Made by a program: the position numbers and the translations under genes | Part shown: piece after piece, positions 15,395 through 26,913 of the stretch | How the letters are laid out: every line of letters starts with the position of its first letter | Position numbering within the stretch: position 1 is the first letter of the stretch | The notes under the pieces: model-generated | Seen by the model: the letters and a program-made list of their open reading frames with translations, nothing else | The model's database searches: none | What the model was told of the DNA's origin: nothing | NCBI GenBank assembly: GCA_028622995.1 | Contig: JAJQJQ010000010.1 | Location: forward strand, 2,294,001 to 2,358,000 | DNA length: 64,000 bases | Direction of reading: 5' to 3' | Origin: Panagrolaimus kolymaensis | Lineage: Eukaryota > Nematoda > Chromadorea > Rhabditida > Panagrolaimidae

Positions 15395-17221
15395 TCATTG
15401 AAAGGTTGCAATAATATCAGAAAGTGCTGAATAAGTTCCCGTAAAAAATCCAATTATAGCAAATACTAACATGGTTCCATCGATGAGCCAAGTTTGAAGA
15501 GTTAATCGATTCTGAGCATAACACACGAGTAAGTCAATCATTGGTGGAAAGAGTAAAGCGAGAGAAGTGCATGCTACTGCTCCAATAAGAGCAATGAAAA
15601 GTGCAAGATGTGGAACAAGTTCAGCAATGGCTAAAGTCATAAGAACCATGCCAAAACGTGCAACATAAATATATTTAACTTGTTTATCAACGGGACATTT
15701 TCGAGTAATATATTTTTCAATTCGTTCCATAGGAACATAAAATTGAAGGGGATATGATACCATAACGCAAAGGACGAACATAATTTTAAGCATTTGATAA
15801 AAACTAAAAAAAATAATTGATAGAAAAGCAAATTCACTATTATTAAAACTAACGGTTGATCGGGAAGATTAAGTGTGACAGTATCTTTCACAGCATCGCC
15901 AACACTCAAATAACCATAAAATCCAGTGACTGCAAAAACAGCTAACACAACCAAGCATGATGAATTCAATACACCATTCCATGAAATGAAAAATTGTGGT
16001 TTTTCCATCCGATTTTCAACTGGCATTATCTAAATAATTTTCTTAAACTAAGCAAGTAAATAAATTATTTTTCTTACCACACAAACACCTTCAAAGGCGA
16101 ACATTACCGTGCCAAAGAAAAGGGGAAGATCAGTGGTTTTACCAAATTTAACTACATTGCTTGTTGGTTGAAGATGGGTAAGAAAATAATAAATAACAAT
16201 TCCAACCGCAAATAAGTAAATCATATTAGCTGCAAATGCAAATGGAGCCAAAACATTTAATTTTCGAATTGAACAAAATGCAAGAATTGGAATGAGCAAA
16301 AAGACCATCCAAATGGATTTTGGAATGTATATATTCGCATTTGCCGCAAAGAACTAAAATTAAAAACTTTAAGAATATATAAATATTTAGGAATATGAAA
16401 CTCACATCCATAAGGTTGTCAGCCATGAATACAAAATAAACACAACAAAATCCAAGTTGAGCAATAAAGACATTTACATTTACAACTTGTCTAAAGTATA
16501 TATAAAATTATTATGAAACTAATATGGAATCAAATTACTTGAAGAAATATCCTCGATTTGAAATCCAAGGTGGACCGGCTTCCACAGCTCCTCTCATTAT
16601 ATTTGCATAATCAATCAAATCTCTTCCATTTCTGTAAACGTTATCGTAATTCCCAAACTTTGAGAAAAAAAATTAAATTTACCGTTTACATACAAAATGA
16701 GCAGCAAATACTACCAATCTCATACAATACAGACATACTGCGCAGATTATGACTAATAGAAAGAGACCAAGCTAAAAAAAGTAAACCATTAAAAGAGATA
16801 AATTGTTTTGGAAATTTACATATAAACCGGAATGTTTAAAAGCTAATGGCAAAGATAAAAGTCCTGTTCCAAGCATGGCTTTTATCATATGAACAAAAGC
16901 TTGCTCGGGTGTAATCGTATTTGCTGTTTTTTGTCTATCTGTAAAAAGATGTGTTCCTTCTGAATGTGGCCCCGGTATTGCATTTCCTGTAAGAATTGCA
17001 GCATTGTTATCGTCAGTATCTGCTCTAACCTAAAATATAAATTTAACTTTCTTCGATAACAATAATAAAATGAATAAATTACTCTTTGAACTGCATTTTC
17101 GATTCTTGAATCATCTGGGGATAAGCTCATTCCTAAAGAAAAAAATCATTTAGCATCGAAACAATGAAAAGGGCAACAAAGAAAAGGAAAAGCATAAACA
17201 CCAACCATCTTCTTGCATCAT
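15395..17221 (-). CDS. SLC36-type proton-coupled amino acid transporter (467 aa)
   Basis: Nine exons on the minus strand (17221-17206, 17132-17083, 17029-16820, 16771-16683, 16631-16539, 16490-16406, 16353-16078, 16029-15854, 15803-15395) close to 468 codons. After a hydrophilic cytosolic N-terminus, TM1 carries the family motif GTGLLSLPLAFKHSG. About ten more hydrophobic segments follow, including the characteristic FGTVMFAFEGVCV...ME segment and NLPDQPFYQ before a late TM helix. This fits the AAAP/SLC36 family (PAT transporters, C. elegans SKAT-1 relatives). These carry small neutral amino acids with protons across the plasma or lysosomal membrane. The first exon encodes only five residues and is the least certain part; translation might start at the Met at 17130 instead. 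Confidence 0.9.
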
Positions 17222-19451
17222 TTTTAAAGCAAAAATAAAATTAACAACAAAAATATATAAATTAGAAAATAAAATAAATTAGTTATTCACCTGCAGAAAT
17301 ATTATTAGTGTATTAAAAAGAAAAGCTCTTAAACTCCACTCATGAGAATATTTCTTTTTTATTTATTTTTTATCAAAAGCTAATAACAGACAGCGACAGC
17401 GTGAATCATTTACAAGCAAACGGCAAAAGCCTGTGTGTGTGCGTCTACTACCAGAGGAAGAAGAACAAGCACGCTACTATCAAATAATGGTTGATCTTTG
17501 TTTTGTTTATGCATGGCGGTCATAGAATTTTTATGGTTTGTTTTTAAAAAATTGTTAATAAACAAAAAATAAATAAAAGTACAACAAAAAAGCGAAAAGT
17601 AAAAGCAAATTAATCATCACTGCAAATTAGCGAAACCCAAAGACAACCAATCCAAGAAGTGTAAATCGCTTACTTGTTTTTAATTGCAAAAAATAAAATT
17701 TTATCAACAATAAATACAAAAATATATACAGAATTAGATTTTAAATTCAAAGTTAGTAATGAACTTTTAGTCCAAATAACAAAATAATTATCCAAATGAA
17801 TAAGTTTTTCGTTGTAAGAATATATATTCAAATTGACCTCATAAAATTTGTGAAGTTCAAAGTAAAAAACATTAAAATTAAAATCTCTAATTAAAAAATT
17901 GCTTTTACCATTTATTAAAGTGAAATTAATTAAAGTTTGAAAAGAGATGATTACCGTAGTTACTCAATATTTTGACCTCGACGACATGTAAAAGTGCAAG
18001 GTTCTGCAAAGAAATGAAGCAAGAGCATTGGATAAAAATTTATTTACTTCTTTCCTTTAATTTTCCATTGATATTATTCAGTTGTTGTAGATCATGAATT
18101 ATTATTCAAAATTGGGTCCTATTGTTATGATAACTTGTTCAATGGTAAGTTATTTTCCTACCACTTTTTTTTTGAAAAAAAATCTTTTCAAATTATTATT
18201 CGCTTCAACCTTTTTCACTTTTTTCTTTGATTTTTTTTTTGAGGTGGGTCCATTGTCCTTTTTCATTATAAAAAGTTGTTAAAAAAATAAATAAAAAGAA
18301 ACAAAAATTGTACTTGTACTTTTTTTACTCCAATAACCTTTGATAGAGTATTTCCCATCTCTCTTTGTTAGACAGACTCTTGCAAAAATCCGTGACAAAA
18401 ATTATCACGCCATGAATTGCTCTTAATTGTTGCTTATCATTATACCCAAAAATGGCCATAAAAAAAGTGTGTCATTCACGTCACGCATACATTCAAAGAG
18501 GCGATGTTATTTGTATTTTTCAAACAAGGTCAAACACAATGCAACCACCAACAACCATCCGGGAGAATGTGTGTTGCAACGTGTATAGTTTTGGTTTGCA
18601 TTTTTTCTTCTTTTTTGTATGTTAACGGGGATGATCATTGATGGGTGTCTGAAACAACTGACGTATTAGGTTTTTTGTTTGCCATCAACAAAAAAAATGA
18701 AATTGAACGTATTTTCGGCGCTTTTTTTAAGCTTCTCGACCTGAGATTGAACTTTGCGTGCTATATTTGCTCTCAAATCGAACTTGTTATCTGAATTTTT
18801 GCGGTGGTGTTGTTCTTCAATCATCGCACCACCACCTTTTTATTTCTTCGTGATACTGAAAAAAAAAGAAACATTGCAAACGTTCTTGCTTTATTTTTTT
18901 TGTAAATTTTAACATTCTTTTGGTTGTCGGATATCAATGGAAGAATAATAGTAATATTTTTTCACTCTTGGTGTCTCTTTTTATTTATTCTTTTTTTGTT
19001 TCAATTTTTAAAAAAAGCAAAAAAAACATAACATTCTATCGGATGGCTAAAAAAGCGTGAGAGCTTCCCGCATGTCCGGGTTGTCGCCTTTTTGCCTTCT
19101 TTCTTCGCATCGATTTCAGGATTTTTAACGCACGAGCTTTGCTTTAAAAAAATTTTTAACACTAACTTTTTATTATCTTCTTCCAAAGTTGTACTTTGAC
19201 TTATCCTTTTTTTGCTTCGATTTTACTTACATTCCATCGATTGGACATTACCACAAAACGCGAATGCACCCAAATTTGGCCTTCACGTTGGCTGACCGCG
19301 AAATCAAATTACTGCGAGTCGTCAACGCGACAATAAAAAAACGCTTGTTTTTCTCTCTCTCTCTTTTTTTCCAATTTTTGCATGAATTTTTTATTTTACT
19401 GATGCAACAAATATTTTTAGTCGCAAAAATCCTCCAGTTCATCAACCTCAA
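17222..19451. other. non-coding interval with one isolated exon-like segment
   Basis: About 2.2 kb without a complete gene. At 18094-18144 an ATG frame of 17 codons sits between an acceptor (gttgttgtag) and a perfect donor (GTAAGT), so it could be a first exon. No partner exon in phase was found downstream. It does not join the citrate carrier frame. An acceptor at about 19420 gives the carrier's 5' UTR. Confidence 0.4.
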
Positions 19452-20623
19452 ATGTCAATAACACCCAAATCTACGGTTGTTTCACAAACTCCAACAGAGT
19501 AAGTCACTTTATCTTTCTTATTTTTCCTTTTCCTTTACACCTATTTATCTTCTTTTTTTTTCAGAGCTCTAACTGGCTGGAAACAATATGCTCCATCTGA
19601 TAGAACAATCAAAGGAATAGTAATTGGTGGATTAACTGGAGCAATAGAAATTTGTATTACCTTTCCAACAGAATACGTCAAAACTCAACTTCAACTTGAT
19701 GAACGTTCAGCGCAGCCAAAATACAAGGTTAGTTTAGATTTTACTTTTATGCACAACTAATCGTATCATTTTAGGGTCCTATTGATTGTGTAAAACAAAC
19801 TGTTCGAAGTCATGGTTTCTTTGGTCTTTATCGTGGTTTATCAGTTTTACTTTATGGCTCAATTCCAAAATCATCATTCAGGTATGCTGTATCTTTCTTT
19901 GCTTTGTATTACACTTTCTTATTCTCTTTTTCTTTGTTTAGATTTGGTACATTCGAATTTTTAAAAGGCAAAGCTGCTGATCAAAATGGCAATCTATCTC
20001 CTCACATGCGTTTTCTCTGTGGTATGGGTGCTGGTGTATCAGAAGCTATTTTTGCTGTAACTCCTATGGAAACTGTCAAAGTCAAATTTATTCATGATCA
20101 AACATTGGAGAAGCCAAGATTTAAAGGATTTGCTCATGGAGTTGGATTGATTGTTAAAACTGAAGGATTCTCTGGACTTTATCAAGGACTTTATGCAACC
20201 ATGGCCAAACAAGGAAGTAATCAAGCAATTCGATTTTTTGTTATGGAAACACTCAAAGATTGGTATCGTGGTGGTGATAATACTATTATTATAAGTAAAC
20301 CTATTGTTGGTGCTATGGGTGCTATAGCTGGAGCTGCAAGTGTTTATGGTAATACACCTATTGATGTTGTTAAAACAAGAATGCAAGGCTTGGAAGCCAA
20401 AAAATATAAAGGAACTATCGATTGTGCTGTTCAAATATGGAAACATGAAGGCTTCTTTGCGTATGTTTTTTTTCATTTTTACATCTTTTTTACTTAATTA
20501 ATTTTATTTTTTAGGTTTTATAAAGGTACTGTACCTCGATTGAGTCGTGTTTGTTTGGATGTTGCAATAACCTTTATGATCTATGATAGTATTATGGAAG
20601 TCCTCAACAAGCATTGGCATTAG
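19452..20623 (+). CDS. mitochondrial tricarboxylate (citrate) carrier, SLC25A1-like
   Basis: Five exons (19452-19498, 19565-19727, 19775-19881, 19942-20460, 20515-20623) give 314 residues. Three Solcar repeats are visible, each with the carrier signature P-x-[DE]-x-x-[22 protein letters not shown] and [11 protein letters not shown]. Each is followed by a Y/FxGxx-type loop (GLYRG, GLYQG, FYKG). The second-repeat variant [14 protein letters not shown] and the closing [12 protein letters not shown] are typical of citrate transport proteins. These exchange mitochondrial citrate for malate and supply cytosolic acetyl-CoA. Length is usual for the family. The frame is open back to the acceptor at 19420, but no upstream ATG is seen, so the ATG at 19452 is taken. 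A polyadenylation signal lies near 20730. Confidence 0.94.
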
Positions 20624-21113
20624 TTCTGATCAATTTTTTTTATTACCTCTTTAACATTCTTTTTCACCATTGTAATAAGATATGATGTTAGATTATACGT
20701 GTAGATTGTTTATGTTATGTTAAGATTATAATAAATTATTACATATTTCAACTGTTGTTTTTTTTTTTGCAAAGAAAGGACTTTTCAAGAGCAGTTTTTT
20801 TTCTTCATTATTGATTCTTTCACTTTTTTTAACAAAAGGAAAAGCTAAAACAAGAATTTGTGAAGTACTCTTAATAGCATTGTGAAAGCTTCAAATTTAG
20901 GAACAATGGTTGTTTGATATATGTAAAACATGTAAATCTTAAATATTTATTTTTTTTTATCGACAGATGTTTTATAAGTAGGCGTAAGAAATATTAACTT
21001 TAACTTTTACAGACTATAATTAACTTCATAAAGAGTTTTGAGTTGGAGAAAGATTATTTTTTGAAATAAGAAAAATGTTATAAAGAGGATAATTAAATCA
21101 AAGATGCCAATTT

Positions 21114-21349
21114 TTATGAATTATTGTCGTCTTGGTTTTCAAGAACTTCAGGTGCTGGGGCAACAGGCTTGTCATCATAATCTAAATCGGGACGCCCTGG
21201 ATGAGTATGCTTCACTCCCTAAAACTCGTACATATTTTAGAATAAAAAGACAAAATCAATAGTTTTCAACTTACTTCTTCTGGTTCAGGAACGCTTTCGG
21301 CGTCATATTTGGAAAAATCGCCATAATTTTCTGGAGCTTCTTCGGACAT
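21114..21349 (-). CDS. small acidic protein of unknown function (59 aa)
   Basis: Two exons, 21349-21275 and 21218-21114, split by a 56-nt intron with perfect GTAAGT and ttttag, join in phase to 59 residues. The protein is strongly acidic and Pro-rich (MSEEAPENYGDFSKYD at the start; HPGRPDLDYDDKPVAPAP in the second exon), with no signal peptide or membrane segment. I do not recognise the family. The canonical intron and closed frame argue that it is a real gene. It lies convergent to the citrate carrier, about 490 bp beyond its stop. Confidence 0.6.
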
Positions 21350-21880
21350 TTTTTTCAGCAGTAACACTCGAGTTTTCAAACTTAACTAACTTCAACACTG
21401 GCTCAATGCAAAACAAAAACTCGCCTTTAAACAAATTTTATTGAAGGCGGAGCAAAAAAATGGCAAATAAAATGTTGCCATAGGTAACACATTCCCATGA
21501 GTAATGTTTCTTTCTATTTGCTTCGTTGAATATTAACATTTTTTTAGCTTTAGCAACGTTCACTCTTTATAAAGTTGTGGGTCGAAGTAAACTGCATTGA
21601 ATCTTGTTTGACTCAAAAAATCATTATGTTAAAATATGCTTGAGACTTTGTCACCTTGGTTATACAACATTTTTACAAAAGTCACGAACTAATAATAGTG
21701 TTTTGAAAGAAAATATGCAACAATGGAATCTGGTGTATGTATTTTGGGATTTGGTGAACCCCGGTTAGTTGCAAACAACAAAAATATTTACAAAACGTTG
21801 CACTTTTAGCAACAGTTTTAAAATGATTGTAGTAATCACAGAAAAGATTAATTTTACTTATACTAAATGATGAAAAGAAC

Positions 21881-22079
21881 TTAAAGGGACATAGCTATTT
21901 CATGCCTTTTCAAAAATTTCGATACTGGGGCTGATAGGAACAGTCGGGGCGGCGCGTGTTTGAATTACCGTGTCACTTCTGTCTTACACGGTAATTCAAA
22001 CACGCGCCTTACCAAGTGTAACTTGCAGTGCCCGCAAACGAAATTTCAAAAAAGGCATGAAATAGCTATGTCCCTTTAA
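21881..22079. mobile_element. 199-bp fold-back MITE-like element with TTAA ends
   Basis: The element is almost wholly palindromic. Outer arms at 21881-21921 and 22039-22079 match as inverted repeats with about 3 mismatches in 41. An inner perfect 23-bp inverted repeat (21951-21973 and 21986-22008) surrounds a 12-nt loop. Both ends are TTAA followed by AGGGACATAG, which fits a TTAA target duplication as made by piggyBac-type transposases. It has no coding capacity. The central part is markedly GC-richer than its surroundings. Confidence 0.75.
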
Positions 22080-22430
22080 AGCAATTTGCCAAATAAAAGT
22101 TTTTAAAAAAGTGGCAATCCTTGAAGCTTGTAAGAAGTTATCAATATGGCGATAAAAATGGAGGAAAAAAATCATTCATCTCATTGTTTGCTTATGTTTA
22201 CAACCAAGCATTATTGATTTTTTTATATGTTAGTGATAAGCAATTCGAATGTTTGTTTTTTATTTCACAATCGTTGCTTTTTTAAAAGAATTCATTCTTC
22301 TGTCAAACGTGAATCAGAGAAAGTTGTTTAAAAACGTCGATCATTTTTCTTTCAAAATTTATTTTATCTTTATAAATTGTTTTAAAGTTTGATCATTTTT
22401 AGTTGCATTTTTATTTCCAAAAGTAACAAA

Positions 22431-23630
22431 ATGTCGTCTTATAATGATGGCCCTCCTCCACCTTATTCAGAAAATGCTTCCAAGCCATTGCCAAATTATG
22501 GTATGGAAACTCCATATGGTCCTGTTGAGCCAAAAATGGAAAAAATGAGACCTGCTGATGGTGAATTTATAAGTGTTATAAAAAATCCATATTCTTCATC
22601 CAAGCCATCTTCTGGATCACCACCAAATTCTGGCGCAAAAAACCCATTTCCAAATAATTCGTCAATAGGTGGCGGTAGTAGTCCTTATCCTCAAGGACCG
22701 CCACCATCTGTTTATCCTCCAAATGTAGGAGGTGGAACATCAAGTGGTAGTCCATATCCATATCCTAGTGGACGAGGTTCTCCTTATTCTGGAAATATTG
22801 GAGGCGGAACATTTACCAATGGGCCTTATCAACAACCTTCACCTTATCCTCCAACAATAGGGAGTGGAGCTAACAGCACTGGGCCATATCCTGCTGGTGG
22901 GCGAATATCGCCATATTCAAGAAATATTGGAAGTGGAACAACAACAAATTATGCTTCTCATCCAAATGCTCCCATTGGAAGTGGAAGTTATCAAAACTAT
23001 CCACCAGGTCGAATGCCATCTCCTGGACTTGTTGGAAGTGGAGCAAGTTATCAAAGACCTTATAGTCCACCGATTGGAGGTGGGGCAACTCAAGGATATC
23101 ACAATATTAATCCACAAATGCCTGTTCCACATGGATCTCCAATAATTGGATCAGGAGCAACTGGGGTTGGATATGATCAATCTCCTCGACCTATTTATGA
23201 TCAACCTCATATAGGAGGAGGTTATTCTGGACCTCGACCACCATATGGCCCTGGTTTTGCTAATGACCACGTTGCACCATTATCTGGACGAATGGGCCAA
23301 ATGAATATTGGTGCAGCACCTCCCATACGTCCATATTATCCTGGAAGTCCAAACAGTGGAGGTTATTATAACAGCAGTGGCCCACAAGGATCTTATTCAA
23401 CTTCTGGTCATGTTGGTGGTGGAGGCAATTATAATTCTTCAAGTCATTCCACAACGGGTTATATTTCTGGTGGTTCATGCACCACCGGTGGAGGAGGATA
23501 TTGTTCTTCAAAACCTAAGAAGAATCATTGTAAGAATAAAAAGCATTCTAGCTCTTCATCGTCTTCCTCCTCATCTTCAACCGATTCTTCCATTTCAGGT
23601 CATCATTCTCATCACCATCATCATTGTTAA
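22431..23630 (+). CDS. Gly/Pro/Ser/Tyr-rich low-complexity protein (399 aa)
   Basis: Single open frame. The ATG at 22431 is preferred over an in-frame upstream one because a splice acceptor (catttttag) lies at 22402, between them. It starts MSSYNDGPPPPYSE, where PPPPY is a class I WW-domain ligand. Then come about a dozen irregular repeats of 15-25 residues containing [IV]G[GS]G next to SPYP or GPYP, then a Gly/Ser-rich zone, a Lys/Ser-rich zone with a run of about 14 serines, and a His-rich end (HHSHHHHHC). There is no signal peptide or membrane helix. I recognise no family. The composition suggests an intrinsically disordered structural or condensate-type protein. The histidine-rich tail could bind metal, which is inference. 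Confidence 0.75.
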   Translation: MSSYNDGPPPPYSENASKPLPNYGMETPYGPVEPKMEKMRPADGEFISVIKNPYSSSKPSSGSPPNSGAKNPFPNNSSIGGGSSPYPQGPPPSVYPPNVGGGTSSGSPYPYPSGRGSPYSGNIGGGTFTNGPYQQPSPYPPTIGSGANSTGPYPAGGRISPYSRNIGSGTTTNYASHPNAPIGSGSYQNYPPGRMPSPGLVGSGASYQRPYSPPIGGGATQGYHNINPQMPVPHGSPIIGSGATGVGYDQSPRPIYDQPHIGGGYSGPRPPYGPGFANDHVAPLSGRMGQMNIGAAPPIRPYYPGSPNSGGYYNSSGPQGSYSTSGHVGGGGNYNSSSHSTTGYISGGSCTTGGGGYCSSKPKKNHCKNKKHSSSSSSSSSSSTDSSISGHHSHHHHHC

Positions 23631-25463
23631 ATAACTACCACAGGCATATTGTGATGATATACAAAAAAAAGAAAACTAAGAAACTTTGTAAACATATTTT
23701 TTAAACGGGAATTAAAGTTTTTATTTTATTTTCATCTTCTTTTTTGGTGATGACATGTTTCCCTCATCATTTTTTTGTTGTTGTTCTTTCTAAACAAAAA
23801 TACATAAACGAATTTCCTTTAAAAAGACATGTGCTCGAATATAAACATCCTTTTTCTTTCTTCGTCTTTTTGCAAAGGTACATTCATTTTTTCCGAGGAT
23901 AATTCTTTCGGTATTGCCAAGTCTTTTTTTTTTTGGAAAGAACTGGTCAGTGAGTTGCGAAAATCATCCCATTGATGGCTGTATTGTAAGGTTGAGGAAG
24001 CAGCAGCTTCTTTTACCTTTACGCTTTCAAAAAAAAAATAAAAAAAAGAAATGTGAATAAGAAAGAACGAAGGAATTATGCATTCATTGACGACGACACT
24101 TTTTGAAACTTTTTAAAAAGACCAAAAGAGCTGCGGAATTCCGCAATAATGTAATAAAATATCCGGTTGAAGTGCACTTACTTATCTTTTCAAAAAGGTT
24201 TAAAAGATGTTTCATCAATAACTAGAAATCGTTAATTTGTAAGTAAGTAAAATAATAAAAACAATTCATCGATGTTATCATAATTGTTAGTATATTTCCC
24301 TTTTTAATGATTTCGAAAATAAACCAAAACACATTTTATAACAACAAACAAACAAAAACTTTTGTTTTCAATTCAAATTCATAAAAATTCTTTACATAGC
24401 CAAAAGCAAAGAAAGGATTATCAATTTAATAAAGTTTTATTTTACTTTATCAAACAAAAAGACATATGTATTTTTTACTTTTAATGGCTATAACACAAAT
24501 GGGTAAAAAATTATGTTAGTATTTTTATTTAATCATTTGTGGTTTAGGATATTCATTAACTCATTCACTTTATTTTTATCACGTCGTCTACGAATATTAT
24601 TTTTCTCAGACAAAAACAAAAATTTAAAATATGCTTATTGAGTTGAGACAGAAAAAAAACGCCGCTACAAATATTTTCTTGCACGAGGATCCTTTTGTAA
24701 AAAACGTATATGGTTTATAAAAAATAGACAATGCACTTCTCAATTTTCTTCTTTTTTTCCTCCAATTTGTAATTTGAAAACGATAAAAAAGCAAAGAAGA
24801 ACGAAAGTGATTATAACTGAATTTTTGAGAAAGTTGTAATCTTCTTCTTAGCCTAGCTAGTTCTCACTCACTACAAAAACAAAAAAACCGGAAAAAACTG
24901 TTTACTCAAAAAATGTGATAAATCACATAATTATTTTATTAATTCGATTTTATAAACTTTTTTTTCTTCCTATTTGCATTGTCCGAATTGAATAAGCGGA
25001 TGAAAAAGAAATCAAATAAATAAAAGACCAACTTCAGACGTCACCAATTTGCTATGGGAGCACTTGGCAGCTTTTTTTTCATACCGTTGATTTCTATTTT
25101 TGCTTGAACTAAAATTGAGTGCCTCTTTTTTTATGATAATGGTTTAAAATAAAAGTCTAGTGTTTTTTGTTTTGTTTTTTTGCCAACGTAGTCCTTAACA
25201 AAGCTGTTTCTAGCATTCTTCACTTCGTTTGATTGGGATAAAACTAGTTTCTCACAAATATTGACCTATCTGGACACCTTTTTTCTTGCGCATAGACTAT
25301 GATGATTGCTAGTCTCGACTTTTCGCACCCTTCTCATCCTTTTTTTTCATCGTGGATTTTTTTCTGGAGAAAAATAAACTGACCATCAACTACCACAGGC
25401 GGAGCAAGCAAGACTTGAGGCGGCCTTAAAGTTGTTGAGAATCCTCTTCCGTTTTTTCTTAGA
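23631..25463. other. non-coding interval
   Basis: AT-rich sequence with no supported gene. A minus-strand frame at about 24015-23820 is open for some 65 codons but has no start or partner exon. The stretch next to 25464 is presumably the promoter of the secreted EB protein gene. Confidence 0.5.
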
Positions 25464-25472
25464 CTATAAAAG
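25464..25472 (+). promoter_or_regulatory. TATA box of the secreted EB-module gene
   Basis: CTATAAAAG lies about 95 bp before the ATG at 25567, in a locally GC-richer segment. The start codon has the strong context gccaccATG. Both suggest a highly expressed gene. Confidence 0.5.
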
Positions 25473-25566
25473 TTGTCCATCAACACTAGTTGGAAATATC
25501 TCATTGCATTTCTTTCTTTCGAACCTTCCTTCATTTCAAAAAATAAGCGCGTAGTATTTGGCCACC

Positions 25567-26564
25567 ATGAAGTTTCTTTTAATCGGCGCTTTCTGCGTTT
25601 CTATTGCATTATCTCAACAAATTGTGGAAAATGGCACTGATACTCCACCGACGAAAAATATTCGTCGCCAAGTGCCCGCTTATGCTGGTATGAAATTTAT
25701 TTAACTTTTTATAATATTTTTAATTGTATTTTTATTTATTTATAGCTCCTTATTATACAGCCCCACAACTTTTTGCTCCTCCTCCTCCTCCAATGTTTGC
25801 TGCCCCACTAGGAGTTTATTCATATCCTGCTCCTGCACCTATTCCACTTGCTCCTGGACCAGCATACTTTCCACCACCAGCACCTCCTGCTCCAATAGCT
25901 CCTTATCCAGCTTACCAGCCACCTCCACCACCACCGCCTCCAATGTGTGCTCCAGCTTGTATTGGACAGGCTGCGTAAGTTTTATTCTCTTTTATAGTGT
26001 ATAAAGATAAATTTATTTTAGCTGTATTTCTGGTGCATGTGCTTGTCCTACTCCAGTTGCATACAGCCCAGTTATTGGTTGTGCTCCTCTTCCTCCTCCA
26101 CCACCACCACTCCCAGTTCTTACAGGTCGATTAATTCCTCAAGCTCTTCCTGGTGCTCCATGTGAACCCGGAGTTGAATGTACTGGTGGCAGTGTTTGCT
26201 CGATGGGAATCTGTCTTTGCCCTCCTGAGCTTGTCCAAGAAGGCACCGTTTGTGTTTCACGTACCATCTACGGTGTTGTTCCTCCACCACCACCTCCACC
26301 AATTTATCTTCCTGCTCCAGTTCCTGTTGCACTTGCGCCAGGTGCTCCATGTTATGCAGCTCAAGCTCCATGTGCAGCAGGCGCTTTTTGTGATCCCAGA
26401 GCTGGTGTTTGCCAATGCGGACCTGCTTATGCACCATATAACGGAGCATGTGTGCAAAGAAGTAAGCAATTTAAAGAAAGAGGTAAATTATTAAAAAAAA
26501 ATAAATTCCAGGACGTTCGCGCAAAGAGCCTACTAGTGAAGAGAAAAAGCCTGAAGAACAATAA
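25567..26564 (+). CDS. secreted proline-rich EB-module protein (280 aa)
   Basis: Four exons (25567-25687, 25746-25974, 26022-26461, 26512-26564) give 280 residues. A signal peptide (MKFLLIGAFCVSIALS) is followed by one N-glycosylation site and an IRRQ furin-like site near residue 35. Next comes a Pro/Ala/Tyr-rich segment, then three Cys-rich units separated by polyproline stretches. The Cys units (for example CEPGVECTGGSVCSMGICLCP and CYAAQAPCAAGAFCDPRAGVCQC) have the spacing of EB modules, which are common in secreted nematode proteins. The C-terminus is basic then acidic (RRRSRKEP...KKPEEQ). The function is not known; an extracellular-matrix or cuticle-associated role is inference from composition and the TATA promoter. 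Confidence 0.82.
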
Positions 26565-26913
26565 AAGGCCATAAACGGAAGTGTTCGCAATGTCCATCGA
26601 CCTGGACGATCAGTATTACATTTACACAAAATCATAGGTCGTCAGTACAAAATCTTAATAATTTGTAGTGTCACCTTTCATTATTTTTCTTATTACAATT
26701 TCTGTGAATAATTGTTGTTCCTTGTTCCCATTAATATTACACATAAAAAGATAAAACAATTTCTTATTTATTCATACAACAAAAAGCATAAATTTATTAC
26801 AATAAATTAAACTTAAAAGGCAATTCGGATATAAAAGTAAAACAATCCCGTAAGTGAAAGGAACTTCGGAAACAACTAAGCTCCTATAAAATCAATACAA
26901 AAATAAAACCACA

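Noticed and set aside
18094..18144. Isolated 17-codon exon-like segment with good acceptor and donor
   Set aside because: No downstream exon in matching phase; it does not join the citrate carrier frame. Not called as a gene.
23820..24015. Minus-strand open frame of about 65 codons after an AAAG acceptor-like site
   Set aside because: No start codon, no upstream exon in phase and a poly-A-encoded Lys run; judged chance.
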